The notes: generated from the sequence alone by a model not told the origin. Positions 24,309 to 34,794 are shown, counted from the first letter of the stretch. The stretch is DNA of 64,000 nucleotides from Fictibacillus arsenicus (GCF_001642935.1 NZ_CP016761.1:3782001-3846000), one strand, 5' to 3'. A program made the numbers and translations.

Positions 24309-25790
24309 ATGCACATCCAAATGAACGATATTTACAAAGCATTTGGGGCGAACCAAGTATTATCCGGAGTGGATTTTGAACTTCAAGAAGGCGAAGTTCA
24401 CGCCCTAATGGGTGAAAACGGTGCAGGTAAATCTACCATAATGAACATTTTAACGGGTCTTCATAAGCGAGATTCAGGAACGATTCAAATAGATGGACAG
24501 GAAAAGTATTTTGACAGCCCGAAAGATGCAGAGAAACATGGGGTTGCGTTTATTCATCAAGAACTGAACGTTTGGCCGGAAATGACGGTGCTTGAAAACT
24601 TATTTATCGGCAAGGAGCTGCGCTCGAGATTCGGTCTTTTAAAAACAAAAGAAATGAAAGCGCTGGCAAAAAAGCAGTTCGAAAAGCTCGCTGTTAACAT
24701 TCCTTTAGACAGAAATGCAGGTCTTTGTTCAGTAGGTCAGCAACAAATGATCGAAATCGCGAAAGCCCTTATGACAAACGCAAAAGTCATCATCATGGAT
24801 GAACCGACCGCTGCCCTTACTGAACGTGAAATTGAAAAGCTGTTTGAAGTCATAAACGCTCTTCGTAAAGAAGGAGTTTCTATTGTTTACATCTCGCACC
24901 GGATGGAAGAGATCTTTACCATCTGCGACCGTATTACCGTGATGCGTGACGGAAAAACAGTCGATACAAAAGTCATTTCAGAAACAAACTTTAATGATGT
25001 GGTCCGTAAAATGGTTGGCCGTGAGCTGACGGATCGTTTTCCTGAAAGAAATCCGAGTGTCGGCAAAACGATGCTCGAAGTCAAAAACGCTACAAGAAAC
25101 GGCGTGTTTGAGAATGTAAGTTTCTCAGTAAAATCTGGTGAAATTGTCGGGGTGTCAGGTCTTATGGGAGCCGGCCGCACCGAAATCATGCGGGCATTGT
25201 TCGGACTCGATAAGCTGGATAGCGGTGAAATCTGGCTGGATGGCAAGAAAGCGGCAATCAAAAATCCTTATGAAGCTGTAAAATATGGCATTGGTTTTAT
25301 TACGGAAGACCGCAAAACTGAGGGGCTTGTGCTCGATTTCTCTATTCGGGATAACATGGCACTTCCGAACTTAACGAGCTTTTCGAAAAAAGGATTCATT
25401 GATGATAAAACAGAGAATGAATTTGTTGACTTGTTGATTAAGAGGTTACAAATTAAAACGCAATCTGGCGAAACGAATGCGAAAGACCTTTCGGGAGGCA
25501 ATCAGCAGAAAGTCGTTATCGCGAAATGGATTGGCATCGGACCAAAGGTTTTAATCTTAGATGAACCAACAAGAGGTGTTGACGTTGGTGCTAAGCGTGA
25601 AATCTATCAGTTGATGAACGAGCTTACCGATCGCGGTGTAGCGATTATCATGGTATCTTCTGAACTTCCTGAGGTGATCGGGATGAGTGACCGGATCCTC
25701 GTTGTTCATGAAGGTAAGATCAGCGGTGAGCTGGCAAAAAGCGAAGCAACGCAAGAAAAAATTATGACGTTTGCAACGGGAGGACAGTAA
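24309..25790 (+). CDS. rbsA: Ribose ABC transporter ATP-binding protein
   Basis: Double-ATPase subunit of the ribose importer, 493 residues. The N-terminal cassette has [17 protein letters not shown] and [10 protein letters not shown]. The C-terminal cassette has a degenerate Walker A (G-L-M-G-A-G-R-T-E) and L-S-G-G-N-Q-Q-K, as usual for sugar CUT2 ATPases. ATG 24309 is 8 bases after AAAGGAG; the upstream GTG 24300 lacks spacing. Confidence 0.96.
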   Translation: MHIQMNDIYKAFGANQVLSGVDFELQEGEVHALMGENGAGKSTIMNILTGLHKRDSGTIQIDGQEKYFDSPKDAEKHGVAFIHQELNVWPEMTVLENLFIGKELRSRFGLLKTKEMKALAKKQFEKLAVNIPLDRNAGLCSVGQQQMIEIAKALMTNAKVIIMDEPTAALTEREIEKLFEVINALRKEGVSIVYISHRMEEIFTICDRITVMRDGKTVDTKVISETNFNDVVRKMVGRELTDRFPERNPSVGKTMLEVKNATRNGVFENVSFSVKSGEIVGVSGLMGAGRTEIMRALFGLDKLDSGEIWLDGKKAAIKNPYEAVKYGIGFITEDRKTEGLVLDFSIRDNMALPNLTSFSKKGFIDDKTENEFVDLLIKRLQIKTQSGETNAKDLSGGNQQKVVIAKWIGIGPKVLILDEPTRGVDVGAKREIYQLMNELTDRGVAIIMVSSELPEVIGMSDRILVVHEGKISGELAKSEATQEKIMTFATGGQ

Positions 25791-25791
25791 T

Positions 25792-26748
25792 ATGAAAACA
25801 TCACCTGCAAAAGTTAATCATGTAGATAATATCACGCAGAAGCTGGGACCATTTTTAGGCTTAATAATCCTTGTCGTCATTGTATCGGTCCTGAATCCAA
25901 GTTTCTTAGAACCTCTGAATCTATTAAACCTGCTGCGGCAAGTGGCGATTAACGCACTTATTGCATTCGGTATGACATTCGTTATTTTAACGGGAGGCAT
26001 TGATCTGTCGGTTGGATCGATACTTGCCCTCTCCAGTGCTTTGATGGCCGGAATGATCGTATCAGGCATGGATCCTATGCTTGCCATTTTAGTTGGCTGT
26101 TTACTCGGCGCTGTTATGGGAGCTATCAACGGCCTTTTAATTACTAAAGGCAAGATGGCGCCATTTATCGCAACACTCGCTACAATGACCATTTTCCGCG
26201 GGTTGACGCTCGTTTATACGGACGGAAATCCTATCACAGGTCTTGGCGAAAATTATTTATTCCAGCTTTTCGGACGCGGGTATTTCTTAGGCATTCCTGT
26301 ACCAGCCGTTACGATGATGCTTACTTTTGCAGCGTTCTGGGTGATTCTTCACAAAACGCCATTTGGACGCAAGACATACGCGATCGGCGGAAATGAGAAA
26401 GCAGCTATCATCTCTGGAATTAAGGTAACAAAAGTAAAAGTAATGATCTACTCTCTCGCTGGACTTCTTGCGGCGCTAGCAGGAGCGATTTTAACTTCAA
26501 GATTGAACTCAGCACAGCCAACAGCAGGAACTTCATACGAACTTGATGCGATCGCTGCGGTTGTATTAGGCGGGACAAGTCTATCAGGCGGAAGAGGTCT
26601 TATCATCGGTACGCTGATCGGTGCTTTGATCATCGGAACATTGAACAATGGTCTGAATCTACTAGGTGTCTCTTCCTTCTTCCAGATGGTTGTAAAAGGT
26701 GTCGTTATCTTGATCGCCGTATTAATTGATCGTAAAAAAGCAGCATAG
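25792..26748 (+). CDS. rbsC: Ribose ABC transporter permease
   Basis: Membrane channel of the ribose importer, 318 residues with 8-10 helices. The CUT2 permease motif N-A-L-I-A-F-G-M-T-F-V-I-L-T-G-G-I-D-L-S-V-G-S (about 51-73) and the cytoplasmic loop Y-A-I-G-G-N-E-K-A-A are clear. GGAGG precedes ATG 25792; the upstream in-frame start at 25771 lies inside rbsA. Confidence 0.96.
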   Translation: MKTSPAKVNHVDNITQKLGPFLGLIILVVIVSVLNPSFLEPLNLLNLLRQVAINALIAFGMTFVILTGGIDLSVGSILALSSALMAGMIVSGMDPMLAILVGCLLGAVMGAINGLLITKGKMAPFIATLATMTIFRGLTLVYTDGNPITGLGENYLFQLFGRGYFLGIPVPAVTMMLTFAAFWVILHKTPFGRKTYAIGGNEKAAIISGIKVTKVKVMIYSLAGLLAALAGAILTSRLNSAQPTAGTSYELDAIAAVVLGGTSLSGGRGLIIGTLIGALIIGTLNNGLNLLGVSSFFQMVVKGVVILIAVLIDRKKAA

Positions 26749-26759
26749 GAGGGTTTCAG

Positions 26760-27677
26760 TTGAAAAAAGTTTTAATCGTAATTCTAACGTTGTCGGTGTT
26801 TCTTTTAGGAGCTTGTTCAATGGAACCTCCTTCATGGGCAAAACCTTCGAAAAAAGGTGAAGGAGAAAAGATAAAAATCGGTTTATCTGTTTCTACTTTA
26901 AACAATCCGTTCTTCGTTTCATTGAAAAACGGCGTCGTGAAAGAAGCAAAAAAGCAAGGTGCTGAAGTTGTAGTGGTCGACGCACAGAACGATTCTGCTA
27001 AGCAAGTGAATGACGTAGAGGATTTATTGCAGCAAGGTGTTGATGCCTTACTGATCAACCCAACCGATTCAGCAGCTATTTCTACAGCTGTTCAATCCGC
27101 CAACAGCATCGGAGTTCCTGTAGTAACGTTGGACCGTTCTACAGAAAAAGGCGACGTTGCATCGTTCGTCGCATCTGATAACGTAAAAGGAGGCCAAATG
27201 GCAGCCGATTATATTGTAGAACAAATTGGTGAAGGCGCAAAAGTCGCTGAACTCGAAGGCGTGCCTGGTGCATCCGCTACACGTGAACGCGGAAAAGGAT
27301 TCCATAACATTGCAGATAAAAAATTAGATGTGACTGCTAAACAAACCGCTAACTTTGACCGTACAAAAGGGTTAAACGTTATGGAAAATCTGCTGCAAGG
27401 AAATCCAGACATCAAAGCCGTATTCGCTCATAACGATGAGATGGCGTTAGGAGCACTCGAAGCAATCAACAGCTCCGGCCGCGATGTGATCGTCGTTGGC
27501 TTTGACGGAAACGAAGACGCCGTAAAAGCCGTAGAAGCAGGAAAACTAGCGGCTACAGTAGCTCAGCAACCAGAACTCATCGGAAAACTGGCTGTCGAAG
27601 CAGCATCTGACGTATTGGCAGGGAAAAAAGTAGAAAAGAAAATATCCGCACCGCTTAAATTGATGGTGAAGGAATAA
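26760..27677 (+). CDS. rbsB: Ribose-binding lipoprotein
   Basis: Extracellular ribose receptor anchored as a lipoprotein, 305 residues. The signal M-K-K-V-L-I-V-I-L-T-L-S-V-F-L-L-G-A-C has lipobox L-G-A-C (Cys19). The Peripla_BP_4 domain shows I-G-L-S-V-S-T-L-N-N-P-F-F-V-S-L and I-V-V-G-F-D-G-N-E-D-A. The start is TTG 26760 directly behind GGAGGG. It is the last gene of the rbs operon and is closed by a strong terminator. Confidence 0.96.
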   Translation: MKKVLIVILTLSVFLLGACSMEPPSWAKPSKKGEGEKIKIGLSVSTLNNPFFVSLKNGVVKEAKKQGAEVVVVDAQNDSAKQVNDVEDLLQQGVDALLINPTDSAAISTAVQSANSIGVPVVTLDRSTEKGDVASFVASDNVKGGQMAADYIVEQIGEGAKVAELEGVPGASATRERGKGFHNIADKKLDVTAKQTANFDRTKGLNVMENLLQGNPDIKAVFAHNDEMALGALEAINSSGRDVIVVGFDGNEDAVKAVEAGKLAATVAQQPELIGKLAVEAASDVLAGKKVEKKISAPLKLMVKE

Positions 27678-27684
27678 AAAAAGA

Positions 27685-27726
27685 GGCTGACTCTATAGCT
27701 TAAAGCTTAAGAGTCAGCCCTTTTTT
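27685..27726 (+). terminator. Terminator of the rbs operon
   Basis: GGCTGACTCT and AGAGTCAGCC pair perfectly; T run 27721-27726. An A run on the other side suggests some bidirectional activity. Confidence 0.9.
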
Positions 27727-27794
27727 GTTGGAAAACCGCCCAGAAAAACAGTTATGATCCTTCATCCGGATTTATGAGCCCACACACTAAAACG

Positions 27795-27826
27795 AAAAGG
27801 GGACAGACCCGGGTCTGTCCCCTTTT
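27795..27826. terminator. Perfect 32-bp palindrome between rbsB and prmC
   Basis: AAAAGGGGACAGACCC is followed directly by its exact reverse complement, with no loop. It is 6 bases past the prmC stop and ends in four Ts on each strand, so it may be a bidirectional terminator. Loop-free symmetry this perfect is unusual for a terminator. Confidence 0.6.
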
Positions 27827-27832
27827 CCCAAA

Positions 27833-28699
27833 TTATTTCCCAATCACTGCAAACACCATACGGTCCTTACCGCTGATGTCATACTTCACGTACACTTGCG
27901 CATCTCCAAAGGTATCTTTCAGCATGCTGGCAACGGTTGCTCCCTGACCTGCACCCACTTCAAAGCCAACTAACGCTCTTTCCTTCAAAACTAGCGGCAG
28001 CTCATCCATGAACCTTCTATAAAAATCATAGCCATCTTCCCCGCCGCTCAACGCGCGCATCGGCTCTCTATCTTTTACGATTGTATCGAGAACTGCGATC
28101 TCATGATCAGGAATGTATGGTGGATTCGATACCACCACATCCAGCTCGATGCCTTTATCTATAAAAGGCTTCAGCAAATCGCCATGAAGAAACTCAACAT
28201 CTGCTCCAAGCTTTCTCGCATTTCCTCGTGCTACTTCAATCGACTCTTTCGCAATGTCCACTGTGTATACTTTCAAATCCTTATTCTCAAGCGCCATCGT
28301 AACGGAAATTGCACCGCTTCCTGTCCCGATATCTGCAACAGCGACTTTCTCTTCACCAGGAAAATGTTCAGAAATCAGTGTCAGCATATGCTCCACTAAT
28401 TCTTCTGTTTCAGGACGCGGGATCAGAACTTCTTCATTCACAGAAAACGTGCGGCCGTAAAAATCTTCCCTGCCTGTAATGTATTGAACGGGCTCACCAT
28501 CAACATGACGTTCTACTGCCGCTTCTAGCTCTTCATACTTCTCTTCGCTTATCGGATCGTGAAGACGCATCAGCATATCCGTACGGCTTACATCACCCAA
28601 GACATGTCTCATAAGAATCTCTGCAGCAAAGGCTTCCCGATTATGGTCTGCTAAAAAAGAAGAAGCCCAGGCGAGGGCTTCATGAACTTTCATACTCAT
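27833..28699 (-). CDS. prmC: Release factor glutamine methyltransferase
   Basis: Methylates the Gln of the GGQ motif in release factors, using SAM. 288 residues: N-terminal helical substrate domain (1-90), SAM site A-D-I-G-T-G-S-G-A-I-S-V-T (about 122-134) and the catalytic N-P-P-Y in V-V-S-N-P-P-Y-I-P. It begins 1 base after its substrate gene prfA. ATG 28699 is used; an ATG two codons later is possible. Confidence 0.96.
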   Translation of the reverse strand: MSMKVHEALAWASSFLADHNREAFAAEILMRHVLGDVSRTDMLMRLHDPISEEKYEELEAAVERHVDGEPVQYITGREDFYGRTFSVNEEVLIPRPETEELVEHMLTLISEHFPGEEKVAVADIGTGSGAISVTMALENKDLKVYTVDIAKESIEVARGNARKLGADVEFLHGDLLKPFIDKGIELDVVVSNPPYIPDHEIAVLDTIVKDREPMRALSGGEDGYDFYRRFMDELPLVLKERALVGFEVGAGQGATVASMLKDTFGDAQVYVKYDISGKDRMVFAVIGK

Positions 28700-28700
28700 T

Positions 28701-29774
28701 TTACGCGTCCGCCTGTGCTTTCATCTTGCTTGTTTGATCCTCTGTGATGAGCGCTTCTACAAACTCATCCATTTTACCAAGAAGGATCTGGTCAAGCTTT
28801 TGAATTGTCAGGCCGATACGGTGATCGGTAACACGGTTTTGCGGGAAGTTGTACGTACGGATACGTTCAGAACGGTCACCTGATCCAACCGCGCTCTTAC
28901 GTGTCTCATCGTACTCTTTTTGCTTTTCTTGCTGAATCTTATCATATACACGCGCACGAAGAACCTTCATCGCTTTTTCTTTGTTCTTGATCTGCGATTT
29001 TTCATCCTGACACGATACAACTGTACCTGTAGGAATATGAGTTAAACGGACCGCAGATTGAGTCGTGTTAACAGACTGACCCCCAGGACCAGAAGATGTA
29101 AACGTATCTACACGTACGTCTTTTTCATGGATTTCAACTTCAACCTCTTCCGCTTCAGGGAGAACCGCTACTGTAGCTGTGGATGTATGGATACGTCCGC
29201 CAGATTCAGTTGCTGGTACACGCTGAACACGGTGTGCACCATTCTCATACTTAAGCTTCGAATAAGCGCCAGCACCGTTGATCATGAAGATAATTTCCTT
29301 ATAACCGCCAAGTTCAGTGTAAGAAGCCTCGATCACTTCAGACTTCCAACCTTGCATTTCAGCATAACGGCTGTACATGCGGTAAAGGTCGCCTGCAAAC
29401 AATGCTGCCTCGTCTCCGCCTGCAGCACCGCGGACTTCGACAATAACGTTCTTGTCATCGTTCGGATCTTTTGGAAGCAATAAAATTTTCAGCTTGGCTA
29501 TGAACTCTTCAATCTGATCAGAAAGACCAGAGATCTCTTCTTTTACCATTGCTGTCATTTCGGCATCAAGCTTTTCCTCAAGCATCATCTTTGCTTCGTC
29601 CAGCTGTTCTTTTGCCTCTTTATATTCACGGTAAACCGCTACAGTTTCCTGAAGAGAAGATTGCTCTTTTGAATACTCGCGCAGTTTGTTCGTATCATTA
29701 ATAACTTCCGGATCACTTAATAATTCATTCAATTTATCATATCGCTGTTCGATCGTTTCTAAACGTTCTAACAT
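28701..29774 (-). CDS. prfA: Peptide chain release factor 1
   Basis: Reads UAA and UAG stops and triggers peptide release. 357 residues, start [12 protein letters not shown]. The codon-recognition loop includes R-V-P-A-T-E, and the catalytic [16 protein letters not shown] is present. GAGGTG precedes the ATG. It has its own consensus promoter and is cotranscribed with prmC. Confidence 0.98.
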   Translation of the reverse strand: MLERLETIEQRYDKLNELLSDPEVINDTNKLREYSKEQSSLQETVAVYREYKEAKEQLDEAKMMLEEKLDAEMTAMVKEEISGLSDQIEEFIAKLKILLLPKDPNDDKNVIVEVRGAAGGDEAALFAGDLYRMYSRYAEMQGWKSEVIEASYTELGGYKEIIFMINGAGAYSKLKYENGAHRVQRVPATESGGRIHTSTATVAVLPEAEEVEVEIHEKDVRVDTFTSSGPGGQSVNTTQSAVRLTHIPTGTVVSCQDEKSQIKNKEKAMKVLRARVYDKIQQEKQKEYDETRKSAVGSGDRSERIRTYNFPQNRVTDHRIGLTIQKLDQILLGKMDEFVEALITEDQTSKMKAQADA

Positions 29775-29810
29775 GGTTTTTCACCTCTGCTTTGTATGCA
29801 TAACATTATA

Positions 29811-29839
29811 ATTATAGTCGTTATCAGCTAAACTCTCAA
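29811..29839 (-). promoter_or_regulatory. Promoter of prfA-prmC
   Basis: On the minus strand TTGAGA (29834-29839), 17 bases, TATAAT (29811-29816), about 37 bases before the prfA ATG. Confidence 0.75.
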
Positions 29840-29884
29840 TCTTTTTCAGGTAATAACTCTCGCCATAATCATTGTAACTATTTT

Positions 29885-30214
29885 CTACCCGTTTAATTCC
29901 ACTTTTTCAACATGGCTTTTTCCCCATTCACTCATGTGGTTTAATGTGGCTTCTAAATCTTTTCCGTATTCCGTTAAAGAATACTCTACTTTTGGAGGTA
30001 CTTGCGGATATACTTGACGATTGATCAAGCCATCAGCTTCTAATTCTCTTAGTTGAAGCGTCAGTGTTTTTTGTGACACTTTAGGAAGCAGTTTTTTGAT
30101 TTCACCAAATCTTAAAACGTCGTTTTGCTGCAAATGGCATAGAATGACACCTTTCCATTTTCCGCATACCACATCCATCGTCACTTCAATTGGATGAGAA
30201 TATTCTTTTCTCAA
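29885..30214 (-). CDS. HxlR-family winged-helix regulator
   Basis: 109-residue MarR-like winged-helix protein. The HxlR signature H-P-I-E-V-T-M-D-V-V-C-G-K-W-K-G-V-I-L-C-H-L and L-R-E-L-E-A-D-G-L-I-N-R are present. The Cys before G-K-W is the redox-sensing position of HypR/QsrR-type members, so electrophile or quinone sensing is possible. TTG 30214 is 7 bases after GGGGTG. No target gene is adjacent in an obvious way; autoregulation is typical. Confidence 0.85.
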   Translation of the reverse strand: MRKEYSHPIEVTMDVVCGKWKGVILCHLQQNDVLRFGEIKKLLPKVSQKTLTLQLRELEADGLINRQVYPQVPPKVEYSLTEYGKDLEATLNHMSEWGKSHVEKVELNG

Positions 30215-30341
30215 GCGAAAACACCCCTTAGTTTCATTTCGTTCCCTTAGTTACAAAAATGTACCTTCTTGCGTATGGATACTAACTCTCATTATAATAA
30301 CTACGATAAGAAAAGACTATAAAAATATTGGGGACCTGCCG

Positions 30342-30629
30342 ATGTCTAAAACGATTCGAATCGTAAAGAACGGAGAAAAAAGGAAAGTACATCCAGAGGA
30401 CTTGCCTTGGGTCATCCTTCAGCTTGAAATGGGTATGGAAAAAGGACTGATTGAAATTGTTCAGCATACCCCCTCCATACGGGCTTTCAGAAAAAAAGAT
30501 TATGTATTTGGATCAACCATTTTCAGCTGGAATCATAAAGAGAAAGACCAGCTTTATTTTGATTACTATCAATTTAAAGTACTTTGTGATGACTTGGACG
30601 TGAAGGTTAGATACTCAGAAGTAAGATAG
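30342..30629 (+). CDS. Hypothetical 95-residue protein
   Basis: Unrecognised. M-S-K-T-I-R-I-V-K-N-G-E-K-R-K-V-H-P-E-D-L-P-W-V-I-L-Q-L-E-M-G: basic N-terminus, soluble, with an alternating beta/helix pattern, no signal peptide and no cysteines. A weak GGGGA precedes ATG 30342, and a good terminator follows the stop, which supports a real gene. Divergent from the HxlR gene. Confidence 0.6.
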   Translation: MSKTIRIVKNGEKRKVHPEDLPWVILQLEMGMEKGLIEIVQHTPSIRAFRKKDYVFGSTIFSWNHKEKDQLYFDYYQFKVLCDDLDVKVRYSEVR

Positions 30630-30640
30630 AAGAATCATCA

Positions 30641-30676
30641 GCAAAAAAGAGGCTCCAGAAAGGAACCTCTTTTTGC
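30641..30676 (+). terminator. Terminator after the 95-residue ORF
   Basis: GCAAAAA-GAGG..TCC and GGA..CCTC-TTTTTGC pair with one mismatch around a short loop; symmetric, so it may be bidirectional. Confidence 0.75.
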
Positions 30677-30711
30677 ATATTTTTAAAGTACTCTTGCCGC
30701 TATCAGAAGAT

Positions 30712-30842
30712 GTTGATTTCTGCTCCAGGATGCTCGCTTTCCACGGGGCGTGCGGTGAGCCCCCTAGGCTAATCAAGCCTGCCGTGGTCTCACCTGGCAC
30801 GCTGATCCCGTAGGAGTCTCGCACCTTGCGCTCCAACCAACT
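30712..30842 (+). repeat. ~130-bp structured repeat, full copy
   Basis: Left end GTTGATTTCTGCTCCAGGAT, right end TGCGCTCCAACCAACT; GGTGAGCC and GGTCTCACC form the inner stem. It lies between the 95-residue ORF and the subtilisin gene, which converge on it. Confidence 0.82.
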
Positions 30843-30868
30843 AGTCCCATTAAATGAGCTTATTAAAA

Positions 30869-32011
30869 TTATCTTGTCGCTGCGTAAACATCAATTACGC
30901 CATTGCCATAATAGAACGCATCGCCAAGCGGTTTTGCCGTATTCACTAGCTTTTGACGGACTTGAACGTTTGAAAGTCCTGGGTTGCCTGCCATAATTAG
31001 CGCTGCTGCTCCTGCTACGTGCGGTGAAGCCATTGACGTTCCGTTGTAACTGTCATAGCCATTGCCTGGAACACTGCTTAAAATGTTTACCCCTGGTGCC
31101 ATAACTTCAAGTTCTGAACCTACGCTTGAGAAAGAAGCACGGTTGTTGCTGGAATCCACAGCACCAACTGCCATTACTGAAGCATATTTTGCAGGATAGC
31201 CGATCGTGTTGCGCTTTCCTTTTGTTCCTGAGTTTCCGGCAGCTGCCACTACAAGAACGCCAGAGTTATATGCATTATCACAAGCTTGCTGAAGCGCTGT
31301 CGAACCAGAGCTTCCACCTAAGCTCATGTTGATGACATCCATATTGTTTGAAACAGCCCACTCAATCCCTTGAATGATTCCGCTGTATGTTCCGCTTCCA
31401 GAACTGTCTAGCACTTTTACCGCATAAAGGTCAGCTGAATAAGCTACACCAAGAACACCTGTTGTGTTATTAAGAGCCGCAACTGTACCTGCAACGTGTG
31501 TACCATGGCTGTTGCCGTCTGTCAGTGCATTAGGCTCACCTGCCACGAAGCTTGCACCTCCGCGAACGTTTAAATCTGCGTGACTAGCATCGATCCCTGT
31601 ATCTAAGATTGCAACTTTTACACCTGAACCTGTGTTTCCAGTCGCATGGACTTGATTTGCTTTAATATGTGTAATGCCCCATGGCGTTGTTTGAGCTGTT
31701 GCATATGCCATGTGATCTTCTTCAACATAAGATACATTCGGGTTCTTATTAAGTGCTTCTGCTGCCGCCTCTGGCATAGAAACAAGCATCGTATCCATAA
31801 ATTTGAACTGATGCTTAACTTGTCCACCCATTTTTTTAACATCATTTACTTGAGCCGTTTGAATATCTGATTTAAAACCAACGAGGAAGTTTTTCGGTCC
31901 TTTGTCAACCGTTGCAGCAGATGCAGAGAAATGGAGATTTCCTACCAATAGGGATAGGACAAACAACAAACTGAGTATAGCACTAAACGTGCGTAATACA
32001 GTTTTTTTCAT
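30869..32011 (-). CDS. Secreted subtilisin-like serine protease
   Basis: S8 protease of 380 residues: signal peptide about 1-33 (A-S-A-A), I9 propeptide about 38-105, and mature enzyme from Ala106 (A-Q-T-T-P-W-G-I), exactly 275 residues like subtilisin BPN'. The triad is Asp137 (I-L-D-T-G), His169 (N-S-H-G-T-H-V-A-G) and Ser326 (G-T-S-M-A-S-P-H), with oxyanion Asn260. ATG 32011 is 6 bases after GGGGGA; the frame is open to 32029. It has a single transcription unit. Probably a scavenging alkaline protease of the AprE type. Confidence 0.95.
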   Translation of the reverse strand: MKKTVLRTFSAILSLLFVLSLLVGNLHFSASAATVDKGPKNFLVGFKSDIQTAQVNDVKKMGGQVKHQFKFMDTMLVSMPEAAAEALNKNPNVSYVEEDHMAYATAQTTPWGITHIKANQVHATGNTGSGVKVAILDTGIDASHADLNVRGGASFVAGEPNALTDGNSHGTHVAGTVAALNNTTGVLGVAYSADLYAVKVLDSSGSGTYSGIIQGIEWAVSNNMDVINMSLGGSSGSTALQQACDNAYNSGVLVVAAAGNSGTKGKRNTIGYPAKYASVMAVGAVDSSNNRASFSSVGSELEVMAPGVNILSSVPGNGYDSYNGTSMASPHVAGAAALIMAGNPGLSNVQVRQKLVNTAKPLGDAFYYGNGVIDVYAATR

Positions 32012-32242
32012 TTCTTTTCCCCCAATCATGATTTTATAACAATCAAACCATGTGCTCTTGGTGGTCAGGTCCCGGGCCCGTATGTATATTTCTGAATTGT
32101 TTGACTATTACTGGATAATTGTAACATGATTGGGGATTTCAAATATTGGGAAAAAGATGTTCTTTTATATGAAATGAACAACCTTAATAAAGAACAATTT
32201 TCCCAAGTCTACAATGGAGAAAAAACTGTTACAATAAAAGTT

Positions 32243-32884
32243 TTAACTTTTCTTTATCAATGACTGCCTGAAATTTTCAGCCAGCTCATTCACTTCGATC
32301 AGCCGCTGGATTTTCGCCGGATCTTTTTCAAAGCCATACTTTATCTGGTTGGATTCTGTAACCGAGATGCCTGCAGAGTGTTTTTCAATTCGAACCACCT
32401 CATCACCTGCAGTAACGAGTCCTTCTTTTAATACACGAAGATAATAGCCGGTACGGCCAGTGTCCACGACTTTTTTTATCATATCAGGACGACACAGTAT
32501 GGACGCCAACGTATTGCATGGCTGTCTCGGCTGTGTAATCTGTACGACCGCTTCCCCCATCTGAAAAACGTCACCAATACACACATCGTCTTCTAAAAGG
32601 CCGGACGGTGTAATATTTTCACCGAACGAAGGAATCACAAGCGGTGTTTTAAGCTGCAATTCAGCATTCCATTTTTCATAGTACTCATAAGGATAAACGC
32701 ACACGGCTTGGTCTTCTCCGCCATGATGAACGGTATCTCCTACCCCGTCACCTTCAAAATGTGTTTTATGTAGGAAAACAGGTTCCTGCTGAGGAATTTT
32801 ATTATATCCGGTAAAAAAGGATCTGCCCGATGCAGTAACTTGCTCTGGAAGCTTGATATTTAAAGAAACGACTTTTCCGTTCAT
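32243..32884 (-). CDS. MOSC domain protein (YiiM-like)
   Basis: About 213 residues. The MOSC domain (about 40-160) has the conserved Cys in T-Q-P-R-Q-P-C-N-T-L, and the C-terminal tail (F-E-K-D-P-A-K-I-Q-R-L-I-E-V) matches the 3-alpha helical domain of YiiM. YiiM proteins transfer molybdenum-cofactor sulfur or reduce N-hydroxylated bases. Two adjacent ATGs (32887 and 32884) follow GAGGTG; I took the second because of spacing. Confidence 0.85.
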   Translation of the reverse strand: MNGKVVSLNIKLPEQVTASGRSFFTGYNKIPQQEPVFLHKTHFEGDGVGDTVHHGGEDQAVCVYPYEYYEKWNAELQLKTPLVIPSFGENITPSGLLEDDVCIGDVFQMGEAVVQITQPRQPCNTLASILCRPDMIKKVVDTGRTGYYLRVLKEGLVTAGDEVVRIEKHSAGISVTESNQIKYGFEKDPAKIQRLIEVNELAENFRQSLIKKS

Positions 32885-32926
32885 CATCCTCACCTCAAAA
32901 AAAGCATAGCATAGGACAAAAGGAAA

Positions 32927-33253
32927 TTAATAGGAAAATATATTTTTGCGCAGCTGCTCGTAATCCAAGCGTTCCTGATTGATTCTGATGGCTTTTGTAA
33001 GCTCTTCAATAATCACTCTTTCATCTGTTATCACATTGAACACGTATGGAATTGTTGCAAAATGCCCTAAGAAATGCGTACATCCCACATAACGGGGGTT
33101 ATTTACATGCTTTTCCGTTTTATATTTTATAATAAAATTCCCCATTCCTTCATAAACAGGGTCTAAAGGTTTCTGGTCAAGTTTTTTCAGCAATGTATGT
33201 ATCGGCTGAACAGGAGCATTCCAGTCTGTTCCATTTGATTTAATTTCAAGCAC
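32927..33253 (-). CDS. Hypothetical 108-residue protein
   Basis: Unrecognised soluble protein: [27 protein letters not shown] then N-F-I-I-K-Y-K-T and [24 protein letters not shown]. The chosen start is GTG 33253, 5 bases after AAGGGGTG; the frame is open to 33310. The final stretch looks helical. It lies 42 bases upstream of the MOSC gene on the same strand and may be cotranscribed with it. Confidence 0.6.
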   Translation of the reverse strand: MLEIKSNGTDWNAPVQPIHTLLKKLDQKPLDPVYEGMGNFIIKYKTEKHVNNPRYVGCTHFLGHFATIPYVFNVITDERVIIEELTKAIRINQERLDYEQLRKNIFSY

Positions 33254-33405
33254 ACTACCACCCCTTCTATTATCATAGTTCGTTTTGGAAAGCGGCTTCT
33301 TGTTGGTCAATTGCTAATATTGGCGAGGCTTTTGATACTTCACGTTACTTTTTTAAAGCCGATGGGAATAATATAATGTTAGATACATGGAAAGGAGCTG
33401 ATCAA

Positions 33406-34737
33406 ATGAAATATTGCATAATTGGAGGAGACGCAGCCGGGATGAGTGCCGCGATGCAGATCGTTCGAAATACGGAAAATGCCGACATTACCGTTCTGGA
33501 AAAAGGCGGGATCTATTCATACGGACAGTGCGGTCTCCCTTACGTCGTTGGCGGGCTGATCCCTTCAACCGAAAAATTAATTGCTAGAAGTATCGACACG
33601 TTCCGTGAAAAGTACGGAATGGATGCGCGTACTTTTCATGAAGTAAATGCAGTAGACACAGCTTCTAAAACCGTTTCCGGTGTCCATACGAAGAGTGGTG
33701 AACCTTTTGAGGTAACCTATGACAAACTTCTGATCGCGACAGGTGTAAGACCGATCATGCCTAAAGAATGGACAGGTGTTCATTTGAAAGGAATCTATCC
33801 ATTAAAAACGATTCCTGATGCAGAAGAACTGATGGCTGGCCTTAAAGACGTTCAGCATGTAACGATCATCGGCGGCGGATACATAGGGCTGGAGATGGCG
33901 GAAAACGTGGCAAGACTCGGAAAAAAAGTACGCATCATACAGCGCGGCAAACAGCTAGGAAGCATCTTTGACGAAGACCTTGCGCCGCTGATCCATGAAG
34001 AAGCTGAAAAACACGGAATCGAACTTTGTCTGCAAGAGGATGTGATTGGCTTTAAAGGTGATGATCACGTTCAATTTGTAAAAACAGCGAAAAAAGATTA
34101 CCCGACTGATCTCGTCATCGCAGCAGTCGGTGTTAAGCCCAATACTGATTTTTTAAAAGATACAGGGATTTTGTTGAATGAACAAGGCGTGATTGTAGTT
34201 AACGAGCGGCTGGAAACGAACGTTGAGGATGTTTATGCAGCAGGAGACTGTGCTACGCATTATCACCGGGTAAAAAAGGTGAACGATCACATTCCATTAG
34301 GAACGACGGCAAACAAGCAAGGCAGAATCGCTGGCCTGAATATGGCAGGCGTGGATAAAACATTTAAAGGAATCGTCGGGTCTTCTATCATTCAATTTAT
34401 GGATCTGACTTTAGGAAAAACAGGACTTTCTAATAAAGAAGCTGAAAAACTTGGGATTCCATATGATGAAATTCGAATCACATCAAAAAGCCATGCGGGC
34501 TATTATCCGGATGCTAAAAAACTTGAATTAAAAATAACCTATCATAAAGAATCAAAAAAACTGCTAGGCGGACAGATTATAGGTGCTGAAGGCGTTGATA
34601 AACGAATCGACGTTCTTGCAACAGCACTTTATCACGAGATGGATGTGGAAGAGCTGACAGATCTGGATCTGTCTTATGCTCCTCCATACAATGGTTCATG
34701 GGATCCGGTGCAGCAAGCGGCGAGAAGGCTAAAATAG
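33406..34737 (+). CDS. cdr: CoA-disulfide reductase
   Basis: FAD/NAD(P)H flavoprotein of 443 residues that keeps coenzyme A (and possibly other small thiols) reduced. The N-terminal FAD fold ([13 protein letters not shown]) is followed by the single redox cysteine Cys42 in S-Y-G-Q-C-G-L-P-Y, characteristic of CoADR and NADH oxidase rather than classical disulfide reductases. The NAD fold is [14 protein letters not shown], and the FAD Asp is in Y-A-A-G-D-C-A. No rhodanese domain is fused. GGAG lies 9 bases before ATG 33406. Confidence 0.88.
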   Translation: MKYCIIGGDAAGMSAAMQIVRNTENADITVLEKGGIYSYGQCGLPYVVGGLIPSTEKLIARSIDTFREKYGMDARTFHEVNAVDTASKTVSGVHTKSGEPFEVTYDKLLIATGVRPIMPKEWTGVHLKGIYPLKTIPDAEELMAGLKDVQHVTIIGGGYIGLEMAENVARLGKKVRIIQRGKQLGSIFDEDLAPLIHEEAEKHGIELCLQEDVIGFKGDDHVQFVKTAKKDYPTDLVIAAVGVKPNTDFLKDTGILLNEQGVIVVNERLETNVEDVYAAGDCATHYHRVKKVNDHIPLGTTANKQGRIAGLNMAGVDKTFKGIVGSSIIQFMDLTLGKTGLSNKEAEKLGIPYDEIRITSKSHAGYYPDAKKLELKITYHKESKKLLGGQIIGAEGVDKRIDVLATALYHEMDVEELTDLDLSYAPPYNGSWDPVQQAARRLK

Positions 34738-34747
34738 AATTTAAAAA

Positions 34748-34794
34748 GGGGCTGACTCAAAAGTGTAAAAACTTTTGAGGTTCAGCCTCTTTTT
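34748..34794 (+). terminator. Hairpin at the left IS end / terminator after cdr
   Basis: GGGGCTGA-CTCAAAAGT and ACTTTTGAG-GTTCAGCC pair around a 6-base loop, followed by T-rich DNA. It lies 10 bases after the CoADR stop, so it terminates that gene even though it seems to belong to the IS end. Confidence 0.75.
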
